64,000 nucleotides of DNA from Thermoactinomyces sp. DSM 45891 (GTDB lineage Bacteria; Bacillota; Bacilli; Thermoactinomycetales; Thermoactinomycetaceae), in the NCBI RefSeq assembly GCF_900119485.1, contig NZ_FPJZ01000012.1, forward strand, positions 1-64,000, read 5' to 3'. A program made the translations under genes and the position numbers. Below, in pieces: positions 1 through 7,428 of the stretch. Each line of letters begins with the position of its first letter. Position 1 is the stretch's first letter. The notes under the pieces are model-generated. The model was not told where the DNA came from, did not search any database, and saw nothing but the letters and a program-made list of their open reading frames with translations.

Positions 1-629
1 CTCATAGCCAAAAAGCCTATCACCACTGAGGAGATAAGAAATACCGTGTAGACGGCTGTTTCGTTACGAAATCGACTCGTTATCAATTGACAAAGTAGAG
101 CAAAAGCCGTGAGTCCTATAAAGAAAAATATCATCATGAAGCAAAGGAGAGTTCCCACGTTTAACTCCAAATGAGAGAAGAACATCTGAAAAAAGGAACT
201 CCACCTAGCATTTATGGAGAAAAACATAGAACCGATTATCATGTGAATGAGAAAATACACAACACAATACAACAAAACAGTCATGATGAGAGCGAGTACT
301 TTTACAATCCACCAGTTACTCCTCTTTTTCATGCGTGTTAGAACGAATAAATCAAATCCACTATTTACATTCATCATATGATACACAAATAAGATAATCG
401 GGAAAACGACACACACCCAAGTTAAGTATTGCAGTAGAGAGTCCGGAAATACGCCTCCCATTGAAAATAGTAAATAATCTACCAACTGCGGCTCAAATTT
501 CTCTCTCTGTCCCAGTTCATTAATCATTGGGATATGTATGAGGGTAAGGAGAATCAGCAAAATCGAAATCCCAATCGCCATTTTGCTTCGAATGCACAAG
601 TTAACGTTAGTTAATATTAGTTTAATCAT
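1..629 (-). CDS. Polytopic membrane protein, ABC-2 permease-like (C-terminus outside window)
   Basis: Reading from ATG at 629 gives 209 codons with no stop before the window edge, so the C-terminus is missing. The start is MIKLILTNVNL, followed by a first hydrophobic segment, a loop with FEPQLVDYLLFSMGG, and at least three more hydrophobic segments, one of which contains the RSNWWIVKVLAL stretch. This is the topology of the small ABC-2/DUF2705-like permeases that accompany bacteriocin self-protection or export ATPases. It starts 10 bases after the stop of the permease tail at 639, so the two were probably a permease pair in one operon. No ATPase is visible inside the window. The family assignment rests on topology and context, not on a signature motif. 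Confidence 0.6.
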   Translation of the reverse strand, partial: MIKLILTNVNLCIRSKMAIGISILLILLTLIHIPMINELGQREKFEPQLVDYLLFSMGGVFPDSLLQYLTWVCVVFPIILFVYHMMNVNSGFDLFVLTRMKKRSNWWIVKVLALIMTVLLYCVVYFLIHMIIGSMFFSINARWSSFFQMFFSHLELNVGTLLCFMMIFFFIGLTAFALLCQLITSRFRNETAVYTVFLISSVVIGFLAM

Positions 630-638
630 CTATACCGC

Positions 639-881
639 CTACTTTGCAAAATCTACTTTTCTAACCTTTATCCATCCTACTACTAAACAAACGAGAATGA
701 AGGCAAGACCACACAACATCGATATACTTGCCGTAAGTGTAGGAATGGGCGGAACAAGTTGATTTGGAAAATGGGCTAAAAACATCAGGTGTGAAGTAGG
801 GAAAAGGAAAGCCCAACTAGTAAATTTCTTGAAAACGATATATCCAGCGTACGTTAGTGCTCCACCTGTTATCCAAGAAAA
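639..881 (-). pseudogene. C-terminal fragment of an ABC-2-type permease, fused to a transposase
   Basis: The last 80 codons of the long reading frame are not transposase. From about FSWITGG onward they encode hydrophobic permease sequence, with FFTSWAF-like and FILVCLVVGWIKVRKVDF stretches; a final helix followed by a basic VRKVDF tail is typical of ABC-2 permeases. The N-terminal two thirds of the gene are absent and replaced by an IS5-family transposase whose frame runs straight through. The partner permease starts 10 bases downstream. The N-terminal fragment at 4336-4525 could be the missing part or a related paralogue. Confidence 0.6.
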
Positions 882-1613
882 ACGGTCATACCGAACAACC
901 AGTCGACGAAAGTTATCCATCCAAGCAAAACTACGTTCAACTTTAAACCGTTGTTTATAGGAGCTTTGGAAGTCCTTTGGCTGAAGCCCCTTCGGGGGCT
1001 TTTGATTTTTCTTAAATGGTATACGTACAAGAATCCCTTTTCTTCGCAAATAAGTCCGAAAGGCTTGACTTATATAGCCTTTATCTGCTACAAGTATCTT
1101 AGGTTTTCGAATGGGTGCTCCTCGTTTTTGTGGAATACGAATCTCACTTACGATTTTCTCAGCAAAGGTAATCTCATGAGGATTCGCATTTTCAATCAGC
1201 AAAGCGATGGGTAACCCGTTCTTATTCTCCACAACACTAAATACCTTAGATCCCTTACCCAGCTTCGTTTTTCCGATTTTGTCTCCTCCTCTTTTGGCCG
1301 GAACAAAGCTAGCATCCACATGTGCGATGCCTAGTTGGATTTTCTTCTCTTCGTATAGATCCCGCAGTAACCATTTCCATATTCGATCCCAAATTCTTAA
1401 TTTGGAATAGAGACGGTGTCTCCTCCAACACGTTGTGTAAGAGCCATATTTCTTAGGCATATCCATCCAAGCACACCCTGTGCGTAATACGTACAGAATT
1501 CCGTTCAATGTCTTTCGTAAATTTGCTTCAGGTCTTCCTCTTCCTCGTTTTGCCTTCGGCAAATATCCGTTTATCTTTCGCCACTGTTTATCTGTTATCT
1601 CATGTCTACTCAT
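639..1613 (-). CDS. IS5-family DDE transposase fused in frame to a permease tail
   Basis: The start chosen is ATG 1613 (MSRHEITDKQWRKI), the usual start of this family, rather than the upstream in-frame ATG at 1631. Family features seen: the N-terminal helix with WRKINGYLP, the RTGCAWMDMP motif, and the acidic triad in HVDASFV, LVADKGYIS and the K-VERSFAWMDNFRR block. The transposase similarity stops after VVRYDR near base 882, roughly 20 residues before the normal end. The frame then continues into the permease tail to a stop at 639. The DDE residues are intact but the C-terminus is foreign, so activity is doubtful. The source element is of the small IS427/IS1031 type. Confidence 0.75.
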   Translation of the reverse strand: MSRHEITDKQWRKINGYLPKAKRGRGRPEANLRKTLNGILYVLRTGCAWMDMPKKYGSYTTCWRRHRLYSKLRIWDRIWKWLLRDLYEEKKIQLGIAHVDASFVPAKRGGDKIGKTKLGKGSKVFSVVENKNGLPIALLIENANPHEITFAEKIVSEIRIPQKRGAPIRKPKILVADKGYISQAFRTYLRRKGILVRIPFKKNQKPPKGLQPKDFQSSYKQRFKVERSFAWMDNFRRLVVRYDRFSWITGGALTYAGYIVFKKFTSWAFLFPTSHLMFLAHFPNQLVPPIPTLTASISMLCGLAFILVCLVVGWIKVRKVDFAK

Positions 1614-1650
1614 ATTACTGACTTTACACACTTTACTTATTTTTTCAATG
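882..1650 (-). mobile_element. IS5-family insertion, 3' end lost
   Basis: The transposase reading frame and about 40 bases upstream of it replace the 3' part of the group II intron reverse transcriptase (last intron-derived codons near 1655) on one side and the 5' part of a permease gene on the other (junction near 881). I could not identify matching terminal inverted repeats by eye. The right boundary is therefore approximate, and the left boundary is set by where protein similarity changes. Confidence 0.55.
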
Positions 1651-1654
1651 TTTT

Positions 1655-2503
1655 CTATTCACTATTTGCATATTTATGTTTTTTGAAATGGCTTCTAAAG
1701 CTAAATCCTAGAAACTTTCGTTTCCAGGGCCTATCTACTGCACTTTTCTCTTGATTTACCTTGAGTTTCAATTTCTGTTTAATGAATTCGGTGACTGATT
1801 TCTTTACTCTCTCCCCCGCTTTGCGGGTTCTCACGTATATGTTGCAGTTATCGGCATACCGAACGAATCTATGCCCGCGCTTTTCCAGTTCTTTATCTAA
1901 TACATCTAGCATGATATTAGATAAAGAACTGGGCTTAATGGGCCACCTTGTTCATTGGAAACTCGTAAGCCTAACCATAATTCCAGACTGCAAATACCTA
2001 CGAATCAGTTTCAATATTTGCTTGTCTGTTATCTTCTTTACAAGTAAGCTCATTAATTTGTCATGGCTCACTTGATCAAAGAACTTCTCAAGATCTAGAT
2101 CTATTACCCATCGATAGCCTTCCTCTATATATCCCCTGGCTTTTCTAACTGCGTCATGTCCACGTTTTCCTGGACGGAACCCGTAGCTACAATCTGAAAA
2201 ACCCGGATCAAATAAAGGTGTTAGAATTTGAGCGATTGCTTGTTGTACGAAACGGTCGAACACAGTAGGTATACCTAATAACCGAACGCCCCCGTTCGGT
2301 TTCGGGATTTCGATTCGACGTACGGGCAACGGTTTATAGGTTCCATCTTCGATGGAAGAACGGATAGAAATCCAATGTTCTTGGATGTGTTCTCGTAGGG
2401 ATTCTACTGACATTCCATCCATCCCATGGCTACCCTTATTCTTTTCCACTTGTTTGAGTGCTTTCAAGAGATTTTCTCTTGAAAGTAGCCGTTTCATTAA
2501 CAT
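1655..2503 (-). pseudogene. ltrA: Group II intron reverse transcriptase/maturase, frameshifted and truncated
   Basis: The first part (2503 to 1952) encodes the RT N-terminus and motifs RT0-RT4: KPNGGVRLLGIPTVFDR, SYGFRPGKRGHDAV and the catalytic Asp in VIDLDLEKFFDQV. Near 1950-1912 the frame breaks twice. Pieces of the expected QGGPLSP and LSNIMLD motifs occur in different frames, with a short extra stretch between them. The second part (1912 to 1655) has RFVRYADNCN, so the catalytic YADD box reads YADN. It then stops near KKHKYANSE, before the maturase (X) domain. All three defects make it inactive. Confidence 0.85.
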
Positions 2504-2990
2504 CGATATAACCTTCCCCGTGAACCATTCGTTCTATTCGTCCATTCCTTACTCCACCCTCCTAGAGTCCCCCATGGACTTCACCACTTCCTCCTCTAGG
2601 CAAGCCTATTATAGGTTGTCTGTATCAATGTAAAGAATGAACCATAGTGAACCGTTCTTCTTAAATGTTCAGCCCTTCCCTTTTCAAGCGTCCCCTACTC
2701 AGGTACTATGGCTTCTGCTGACTTCTGCACGTTCAGCTAAACCTTTCGGTCTAGGTTACCATGTGAGCATGGCTTGCCATGCAGATCTCCCCGGGTAAGA
2801 ACGCAGTCTTTCTCTCCATCTATCTGTCTCATTTACTCTCATTCGCCTTCGGTAGCAAGGACTTTGTCTTGTAACGCAGACTCATCCAACGAATATTAGC
2901 CTTATATGAGATTCGTGTTCCTCAGACCGGAGATTTGCCGCCGGCTTCCTTCAGATTCCACCTCACGGTGGACGCCCATGCCGGGCGCAC
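1655..2990 (-). mobile_element. Group IIC intron remnant (5' ribozyme part plus broken reverse transcriptase)
   Basis: On the minus strand the intron begins at 2990 with GTGCGCCCGGCATGGGCG, the 5' end expected of class C group II introns. It continues with domain I-III blocks very like those I recall from the Oceanobacillus intron (for example GGAATCTGAAGGAAGC, CCGGTCTGAGGAACACGAA, ACAAAGTCCTT, TCTTACCCGGGGAG). It sits directly after the terminator hairpin of the first secreted-protein gene, the classic class C target. Compared with that intron, about 60 nt of domain I between GCATGGGCG and GGTGGAATC is missing. Domains V/VI and the 3' splice site are absent because the IS5 element replaces them. 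Splicing is therefore impossible as it stands. Confidence 0.8.
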
Positions 2991-2993
2991 ATT

Positions 2994-3032
2994 AAGGAGA
3001 TGGGGATTAATTAATAAACCTCATCTCCTTTT
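2994..3032 (-). terminator. Rho-independent terminator after the first secreted-protein gene
   Basis: On the minus strand AAGGAGATGAGG, a 14-15 base AT-rich loop and CCCCATCTCCTT form a strong stem 9 bases past the stop at 3041. The group II intron starts 3 bases beyond the stem, which is how class C introns choose sites. Confidence 0.8.
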
Positions 3033-3040
3033 TCATCTAC

Positions 3041-3433
3041 TTACGGTGCCCAACTGTACCTGAAGCCAGTCCAGTCAGGATTATTGTAAGCTGTTTCAAA
3101 ATGCATACTAATTTGTTGATCACGAATTGCAGAGCTGTGCAGAGCTGTAGTTGTATCCTGTACACATTGTTTTTGTGAAGATATATTTCTATGGTCAACA
3201 GTATTAGTCATACAGAAGACACGACTACTTGCATCCATTACTCTTACAAGCTGAGTTGTAGGATCACCTCCACCGTGTCCTGCGGGGCGTGGATCAGAAT
3301 AATGATCATCCTTACCAAATGCTCCAATAATTGTATCAAACTCATCCTCATGGAACCACGTAGCAGAAGCTGCTCCCATAGAAGTAACTAACATTCCGGC
3401 GGCCACTAGTGTTCCGACTAGTTTTTTTTTCAT
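3041..3433 (-). CDS. Small secreted two-cysteine protein, paralogue 1
   Basis: 130 residues. A Sec signal peptide (MKKKLVG, hydrophobic core, then ASA) predicts cleavage before Thr25, leaving a mature form of about 106 residues that begins TWF. Conserved in all six paralogues: DHYS, G(H/Y)GG.DP, QLVR, ASSR(V/I)FC, a second Cys in QKQCVQ (here C74 and C90, a likely disulfide), MHFETA, NNPD and the C-terminal WAP. The patches around residues 28-49 and 63-67 vary between copies. The ribosome site GGGAGG precedes ATG 3433. I do not recognise the family. The context (array plus ABC permeases) suggests a secreted bacteriocin-like or antagonism protein, but this is inference. Confidence 0.85.
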   Translation of the reverse strand: MKKKLVGTLVAAGMLVTSMGAASATWFHEDEFDTIIGAFGKDDHYSDPRPAGHGGGDPTTQLVRVMDASSRVFCMTNTVDHRNISSQKQCVQDTTTALHSSAIRDQQISMHFETAYNNPDWTGFRYSWAP

Positions 3434-3515
3434 TTAAATCTACCTCCCTGTGTAGTAATATACAGCTTAAAGACAATGGAAATTATATAAAAAATTATAC
3501 TGGTAATCTTCTATA

Positions 3516-3905
3516 TTACGGTGCCCAAGTGTAGAGGAAGGTAGTCATATCAGGGTTATTGTAAGCTGTTTCAAAATGCATCCTAATCAATTGCCCACGA
3601 TATGCTGTGCTGTGCAGAGCTGTAGTTGCATTCTGTACACACTGTTTTTGTGAAGATATATTATTCTTGTTAACATCATTAGTCATACAGAAGACACGAC
3701 TACTTGCCTGATATACTCTTACAAGCTGAGTTTTAGGATCCCCTCCACCGTGTCCAGCTTCACGTGGACTCGAATAATGGTCACCAAAACCATACCCTCC
3801 GATTGCCACAGGACCAAAAGACGGGAACCAGGTAGCAGAAGCTGCTCCCATAGAAGTAACTAACATTCCGGCAGCCACTAATGTTCCGACTAATTTCTTT
3901 TTCAT
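3516..3905 (-). CDS. Small secreted two-cysteine protein, paralogue 2
   Basis: 129 residues with the same signal peptide and framework as paralogue 1, but the first variable patch reads FPSFGPVAIGGYGFG instead of FHEDEFDTIIGAFGK, and the second patch is VYQ. Both framework cysteines and the final WAP are kept. It carries the type A upstream region. Its downstream terminator is only half present (an ACTGGT remnant), so read-through into paralogue 1 is likely. Function unknown. Confidence 0.85.
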   Translation of the reverse strand: MKKKLVGTLVAAGMLVTSMGAASATWFPSFGPVAIGGYGFGDHYSSPREAGHGGGDPKTQLVRVYQASSRVFCMTNDVNKNNISSQKQCVQNATTALHSTAYRGQLIRMHFETAYNNPDMTTFLYTWAP

Positions 3906-4251
3906 AACAAATCAATCTCCCTATGTAATAATTTACAGCTTAATGCCATCAGTAATTGTATAAGAATGAGTTATGAAAATCAATCATAATAATCGTATTT
4001 TTATTGATCACAAGGAATTGTAGGATGATACCCTACCGCAAAATATGCTCCAAAATATCGGATTTTTAGACCAACAAAACGCTTTAGTGTGATAAAGGAA
4101 TGTATGATTTAACCTGTTTTTTTCCTATAGTTGAAGCAGATAGCAAATAGGAATTGTCAGACTATAAAATCCAGTCATATCAAGGGTTCAATGCTTCTAG
4201 AGGGGGTGGTGGGGGTAGAAAAAATCGGGAGGGGGATAGGTTGGGACTGTG
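3906..4251 (-). repeat. Type A upstream repeat, copy 1
   Basis: This long stretch precedes paralogue 2 and is repeated before paralogues 4 and 6. Shared blocks are the ribosome-site region, an ATGAAAATCAAT segment, a GTAGG(A/G)T hairpin, TATGCTCCAAAATATCGG and GCAAATAGGAATTGTCAGA. The end shared with copy 2 is GGGATAGGTTGGGACTGT. It probably carries the promoter and leader of each gene. In the minus-strand RNA the GUAGGGU/AUCCUAC stem stays paired through a G-U wobble where the DNA sequence differs from copy 2. Confidence 0.7.
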
Positions 4252-4335
4252 AAAATATTAGATTTATTCGCAGGGATAAGAGGATTTCGATTAGGTTTTG
4301 AATCAGCAGGCCATGAGACAGTAGGATGGGTCTAG
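4249..4335 (+). pseudogene. N-terminal stub of a DNA C5-cytosine methyltransferase
   Basis: From GTG 4249 the plus strand encodes VKILDLFAGIRGF, RLGFESAGHE and TVGW before a stop at 4333. This is the start of a m5C methyltransferase: motif I DLFAGIGGF (here IRGF) plus the following Gly/Glu segment. A purine-rich GGGAGGGGG lies upstream. Similarity ends at the junction with a permease fragment on the other strand, so the methyltransferase has lost everything after about 28 residues. It is a relic of a restriction-modification gene that once lay in this island. Confidence 0.7.
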
Positions 4336-4525
4336 CTCCATTCCCTATTGCATATAAAAATGCATTGAATGGATTATGGGTGTTAGGATCAAATGGAACC
4401 AATTCCCCCGGACGAAAAATTTCTACTCCTACAATTATACATCCAACAAACAAGACAAAAGCAATCCACGTTTGCCAACGTAATATGGCCCTCTTGAATT
4501 CTACATTTAGAATATGTAACAACAA
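4336..4525 (-). pseudogene. N-terminal fragment of an ABC-2-type permease
   Basis: From TTG 4525, with GAGGTG upstream, the frame encodes LLHILNVEFKRAILRW, a hydrophobic helix and a loop ending NAFLYAIGNGARPIL. After that it crosses into the methyltransferase stub and loses meaning. The layout (amphipathic start, helix, loop, then FLYAIGNG) parallels the intact permease at 1-629 (YLLFSMGG at the same place). It is either a paralogue or the missing front half of the gene whose tail lies at 639-881. Confidence 0.6.
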
Positions 4526-4559
4526 AAATTCACCTCATTTAATAAAACATAGGTTTAAA

Positions 4560-4594
4560 AAACCGGATGAAGAGATTATGAAATCTCCATCCGG
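4560..4594 (-). terminator. Terminator after paralogue 3
   Basis: ACCGGATGGAGATTT and AATCTCTTCATCCGGT pair around a very short loop, followed on the minus strand by TTTTTTAAACC. It lies 11 bases past the stop at 4606. The same hairpin recurs after paralogues 4 and 6. Confidence 0.8.
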
Positions 4595-4605
4595 TAATCT
4601 TCTAT

Positions 4606-4992
4606 TTACGGTGCCCATTTATAGAAGAAGTAAGTAGGATCAGGGTTATTGTAAGCTGTTTCAAAATGCATCTTAATCAATTGCCCACGCTTTGCTTTGC
4701 TGTGCAGAGCAGTAGTTGTATCCTGTACACACTGTTTTTGTGCAGATATATTGTTCTCATTATTATCATTTGTCATACAGAAGACACGACTACTTGCAAA
4801 CTCTATTAGTACAAGCTGAGTTTTAGGATCCCCTCCACCGTGTCCAGCTTGTTGCGCAGGAGAATAATGATCATTTTTACCAAATGCTCCAATTTCCTGG
4901 TAGCCATTTGCGAACCAGGTAGCAGAAACTGATCCTAGTGAAGTAACTAATACTCCAGCAGCCACTAACATGCCGACTAATTTCTTTTTCAT
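4606..4992 (-). CDS. Small secreted two-cysteine protein, paralogue 3
   Basis: 128 residues from ATG 4992. A longer in-frame start at 5064 exists, but the MKKKLVG signal peptide and an upstream GGAGAG site favour 4992. It is a type B copy: the signal reads MLVAAGVLVTSLGSVSA and the upstream region differs from type A. The variable patches are FANGYQEIGAFGKN, SPAQQ and LIEF (LVLIEF instead of LVRV). Cysteines and WAP are conserved. Function unknown; see paralogue 1. Confidence 0.85.
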   Translation of the reverse strand: MKKKLVGMLVAAGVLVTSLGSVSATWFANGYQEIGAFGKNDHYSPAQQAGHGGGDPKTQLVLIEFASSRVFCMTNDNNENNISAQKQCVQDTTTALHSKAKRGQLIKMHFETAYNNPDPTYFFYKWAP

Positions 4993-5219
4993 ATCAATCT
5001 CTCCATTCTTTTTATTTTTTTGTGTTACACAACATATACTCATATAATAGAAAAATAGTTTCACTTTTTATGATTATTTTTTAACAGACTATCTTTCTCC
5101 ATATAAACACACGTAAACACACGACTCAATCACCTTCAGCAAGAGGAGTTACGTTGCTTTAAGGTGTCTTAAATCCTATCTTCTACTATTCACGTCATAT
5201 GATAGAACAGCATTAAAAA
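4993..5219 (-). repeat. Type B upstream region, copy 1
   Basis: About 225 bases between paralogue 3 and the terminator of paralogue 4, repeated nearly unchanged at 6551-6767. Shared blocks include CAACATATACTCATATAAT, ACTCAATCACCTTCAGCAAGAGGAGTTAC (seen in two pieces) and CTTCTACTATTCACGTCAT. It presumably holds the promoter for the type B genes. Confidence 0.7.
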
Positions 5220-5251
5220 TACCAGATGGAGATGACACCGTTCCATCCGGT
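5220..5251 (-). terminator. Terminator after paralogue 4
   Basis: ACCGGATGGAACGGTG pairs with the CATCTCCATCTGGT side around a short loop and is followed by ATTTTTAATG on the minus strand. It is a diverged copy of the hairpin at 6768-6800. Confidence 0.7.
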
Positions 5252-5261
5252 AATCCTCTAT

Positions 5262-5654
5262 TTACGGTGCCCAACTGTACTTGAAGGTAGTACCATCAGG
5301 GTTATTGTAAGCTGTTTCAAAATGCATCTTAATCAATTGCATACGCTTTGCTGTGCTGTGCAGAGCTGTAGTTGCATCCTGTACACACTGTTTTTGTGAA
5401 GATATATTGTTCTCGTTAACATCATTCGTCATACAGAAGATACGACTACTTGCCTCCTTTACTCTTACAAGCTGAGTTTGAGGATCCCCTCCACCGTGTC
5501 CAGCAGGTCGGTCAACTGAATAATGGTCAAACATACCATACGCTCCAATCCATGTATATCCCTCATCCTCATGGAACCACGTAGCAGAAGCTGCTCCCAG
5601 TGAAGTAACCAATACTCCAGCAGCCACTAACGTGCCGACTAGTTTCTTCTTCAT
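5262..5654 (-). CDS. Small secreted two-cysteine protein, paralogue 4
   Basis: 130 residues, type A. The signal peptide ends AASA before TWF. Variable patches are FHEDEGYTWIGAYGMF, SVDRP and VKE. Framework cysteines, MHFETAYNNPD and the terminal YSWAP are kept. Together with paralogue 3 it forms a B-A unit duplicated as paralogues 5-6. Function unknown. Confidence 0.85.
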   Translation of the reverse strand: MKKKLVGTLVAAGVLVTSLGAASATWFHEDEGYTWIGAYGMFDHYSVDRPAGHGGGDPQTQLVRVKEASSRIFCMTNDVNENNISSQKQCVQDATTALHSTAKRMQLIKMHFETAYNNPDGTTFKYSWAP

Positions 5655-6080
5655 ATAAAATCAATCTCCCTATGTAATATTATTACGGCTTAATGCCGTC
5701 GGTAATTATATAAGAATAATTTATGAAAATCAATAATTATATTAACCTCTTTTTTATTGATCACAAGGAGAATTTGTAGGATGATATCCTACCGCGAAAT
5801 ATGCTCCAAAATATCGGATTTTTAGAGCAACAAAACGCTTTAGCGTAATAAAGAAATGTATGATTTACCCTGTTTTTTTCCTATAGCTGAAACAGGTAGC
5901 AAATAGGAATTGTCAGACAGGTAAAATCAAGTAGTACCAAGGGCTGATGATACCTAAACTATGACACTTAAGGGTAAGTAGTATTTATATATATATATTA
6001 ACAAAGGAACCTTAACTGTCATTTCCTACAGATAAAAAGGAGGTGGTGGTGGGTGGAAAAGAGGGATAGGTTGGGACTGT
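5655..6080 (-). repeat. Type A upstream repeat, copy 2
   Basis: This is the longest copy. Relative to copy 1 it carries an additional segment before the GGGATAGGTTGGGACTGT end, including the block ACCTAAACTATGACACTTAA that is shared with copy 3. It has the perfect palindromic stem GTAGGAT-GAT-ATCCTAC near 5777-5793. Confidence 0.7.
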
Positions 6081-6157
6081 AGGAAAAAATCACCCACATT
6101 TCTATAGGTAGGGTTTATAGATTCGATAGGGCACGTTGTATTCCGGTAATCTTCTAT

Positions 6158-6550
6158 TTACGGTGCCCAACTGTACTTGAAGGTAGTACCATCAGGGTTA
6201 TTGTAAGCTGTTTCAAAATGCATCTTAATCAATTGCATACGCTGTGCTGTGCTGTGCAGAGCTGTAGTTGCACCCTGTACACACTGTTTTTGTGAAGATA
6301 TATTGTTCTCATTCTCATCATTCGTTATACAGAAGACACGACTACTTGCATCCTTTACTCTTACAAGCTGAGTTTGAGGATCGCCTCCACCGTGTCCAGC
6401 CACTCGTGGAACTGAATAATGGTCATCTGTACCATTCGCTCCAATCCATGTATATTCCTCATCCTCATGAAACCACGTAGCAGAAACTGATCCTAGTGAA
6501 GTAACTAATACTCCAGCAGCAACTAACATGCCGACTAATTTCTTTTTCAT
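6158..6550 (-). CDS. Small secreted two-cysteine protein, paralogue 5
   Basis: 130 residues, type B signal peptide (GSVSA) and type B upstream region. The mature part is nearly paralogue 4 (FHEDEEYTWIGANGTD, SVPRV, VKD), suggesting gene conversion between the A and B types. Here the usual FCMTN reads FCITN. The terminator is reduced to a TCCGGT half-site. Function unknown. Confidence 0.85.
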   Translation of the reverse strand: MKKKLVGMLVAAGVLVTSLGSVSATWFHEDEEYTWIGANGTDDHYSVPRVAGHGGGDPQTQLVRVKDASSRVFCITNDENENNISSQKQCVQGATTALHSTAQRMQLIKMHFETAYNNPDGTTFKYSWAP

Positions 6551-6767
6551 ATAAACCTCTCCATTCTTTTCGTTTTTTTACACTATACAACATATACTCA
6601 TATAATATGAAAATAGTTTCGCTATTTATGATTATTTTTCATAGATTATCTAATTTAATATAAACACACTACTCAATCACCTTCAGCAAGAGGAGTTACT
6701 TTACTTTAAGGTGTTTTAAATCCTATCTTCTACTATTCACGTCATTTGATAGAACAACATTAAAAAT
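6551..6767 (-). repeat. Type B upstream region, copy 2
   Basis: Near-identical to 4993-5219, with small indels; it lies between paralogue 5 and the terminator of paralogue 6. Confidence 0.7.
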
Positions 6768-6800
6768 ACCGGATGGAGATTATAAAATCTTCCATCCGGT
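6768..6800 (-). terminator. Terminator after paralogue 6
   Basis: ACCGGATGGAAGATTTTATAATCTCCATCCGGT forms a near-perfect stem, followed by ATTTTTAATG on the minus strand, 10 bases past the stop at 6811. It is the best-preserved copy. Confidence 0.85.
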
Positions 6801-6810
6801 AATCTTCTAT

Positions 6811-7200
6811 TTACGGCGCCCAACTGTAAAAGAAGGTAGTAGGATCAGGGTTATTTTGAGCTGTTTCAAAATGCATCTTAATAAGTTGATTACGATATGC
6901 TGAGCTTTTCAGAGATGTAGTTGCATCCTGTACACATTGCTTTTGCGCAGATATATTGTTCTCACGATAATCATTCGTCATACAGAAGACACGACTACTT
7001 GCTTTCTTTACTCTTACAAGCTGATGAGTAGGATCTGACCCACCGTATCCAGCTTCATGTGCTTGCGAATAATGGTCATGGTTACCATGCGCTCCGATTT
7101 TCACTTCATGAGCCCAATGGAACCAGGTAGCGGATGCTGCTCCTAGTGAAGTAACTAATACTCCAGCAGCCACTAATGTTCCGACTAATTTCTTTTTCAT
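6811..7200 (-). CDS. Small secreted two-cysteine protein, paralogue 6 (most diverged)
   Basis: 129 residues, type A. It is the first gene of the array in the direction of transcription and the most diverged: FHWAHEVKIGAHGNH, SQAHEAGYGGSDPTH, VKK, and AQNNPD instead of AYNNPD. GHGGGDP has become GYGGSDP. The signal peptide, both cysteines and the terminal YSWAP remain. Function unknown. Confidence 0.85.
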   Translation of the reverse strand: MKKKLVGTLVAAGVLVTSLGAASATWFHWAHEVKIGAHGNHDHYSQAHEAGYGGSDPTHQLVRVKKASSRVFCMTNDYRENNISAQKQCVQDATTSLKSSAYRNQLIKMHFETAQNNPDPTTFFYSWAP

Positions 7201-7428
7201 TCAAATACATCTCCCTATGTAATAATATACGGCTTAAGACCATTAGCAATTGTATACGAATAATTTATGAAAATCAATCATGCTAAAGAAATGTATGATT
7301 TACCTTGTTTTTTGCTATAGCTAGAACAGGTAGCAAATAGGAATTGTCAGATACGTAAAATCCAATAATACCAAGGGTTGAGAGTACCTAAACTATGACA
7401 CTTAAAGTCAAGTAGTATTGACCTGGTA
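7201..7428 (-). repeat. Type A upstream repeat, copy 3 (shortened)
   Basis: This copy lacks the GTAGGAT hairpin block present in copies 1 and 2, joining AATCAATCATG directly to CTAAAGAAATGTATGATTT. It ends near AAGTAGTATT, where IS4-type coding sequence begins. Confidence 0.65.

Larger units (their letters stand above)
4606..7428 (-). repeat. Tandem duplication of a B-A gene pair
   Basis: The unit 4606 to about 5950 (paralogue 3, type B spacer, terminator, paralogue 4, type A upstream region) corresponds block for block to 6158-7428 (paralogue 5, spacer, terminator, paralogue 6, upstream region). In transcription order the array is A6-B5-A4-B3-A2-A1. The duplicated unit is therefore about 1.3 kb, and the third copy of its A half (paralogue 2) is separated by the methyltransferase/permease debris. 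Confidence 0.7.

Noticed and set aside
2504..2990. A protein frame or riboswitch upstream of the intron RT.
   Set aside because: The stretch matches group IIC ribozyme domains in order and has no reading frame, so it is intron RNA.
3041..7200. Lactococcin-972-type or lantibiotic precursor genes.
   Set aside because: The mature proteins have two Cys and a WAP end but no GG leader, no lanthionine pattern and no clear lactococcin-972 motifs. The family is left unnamed.
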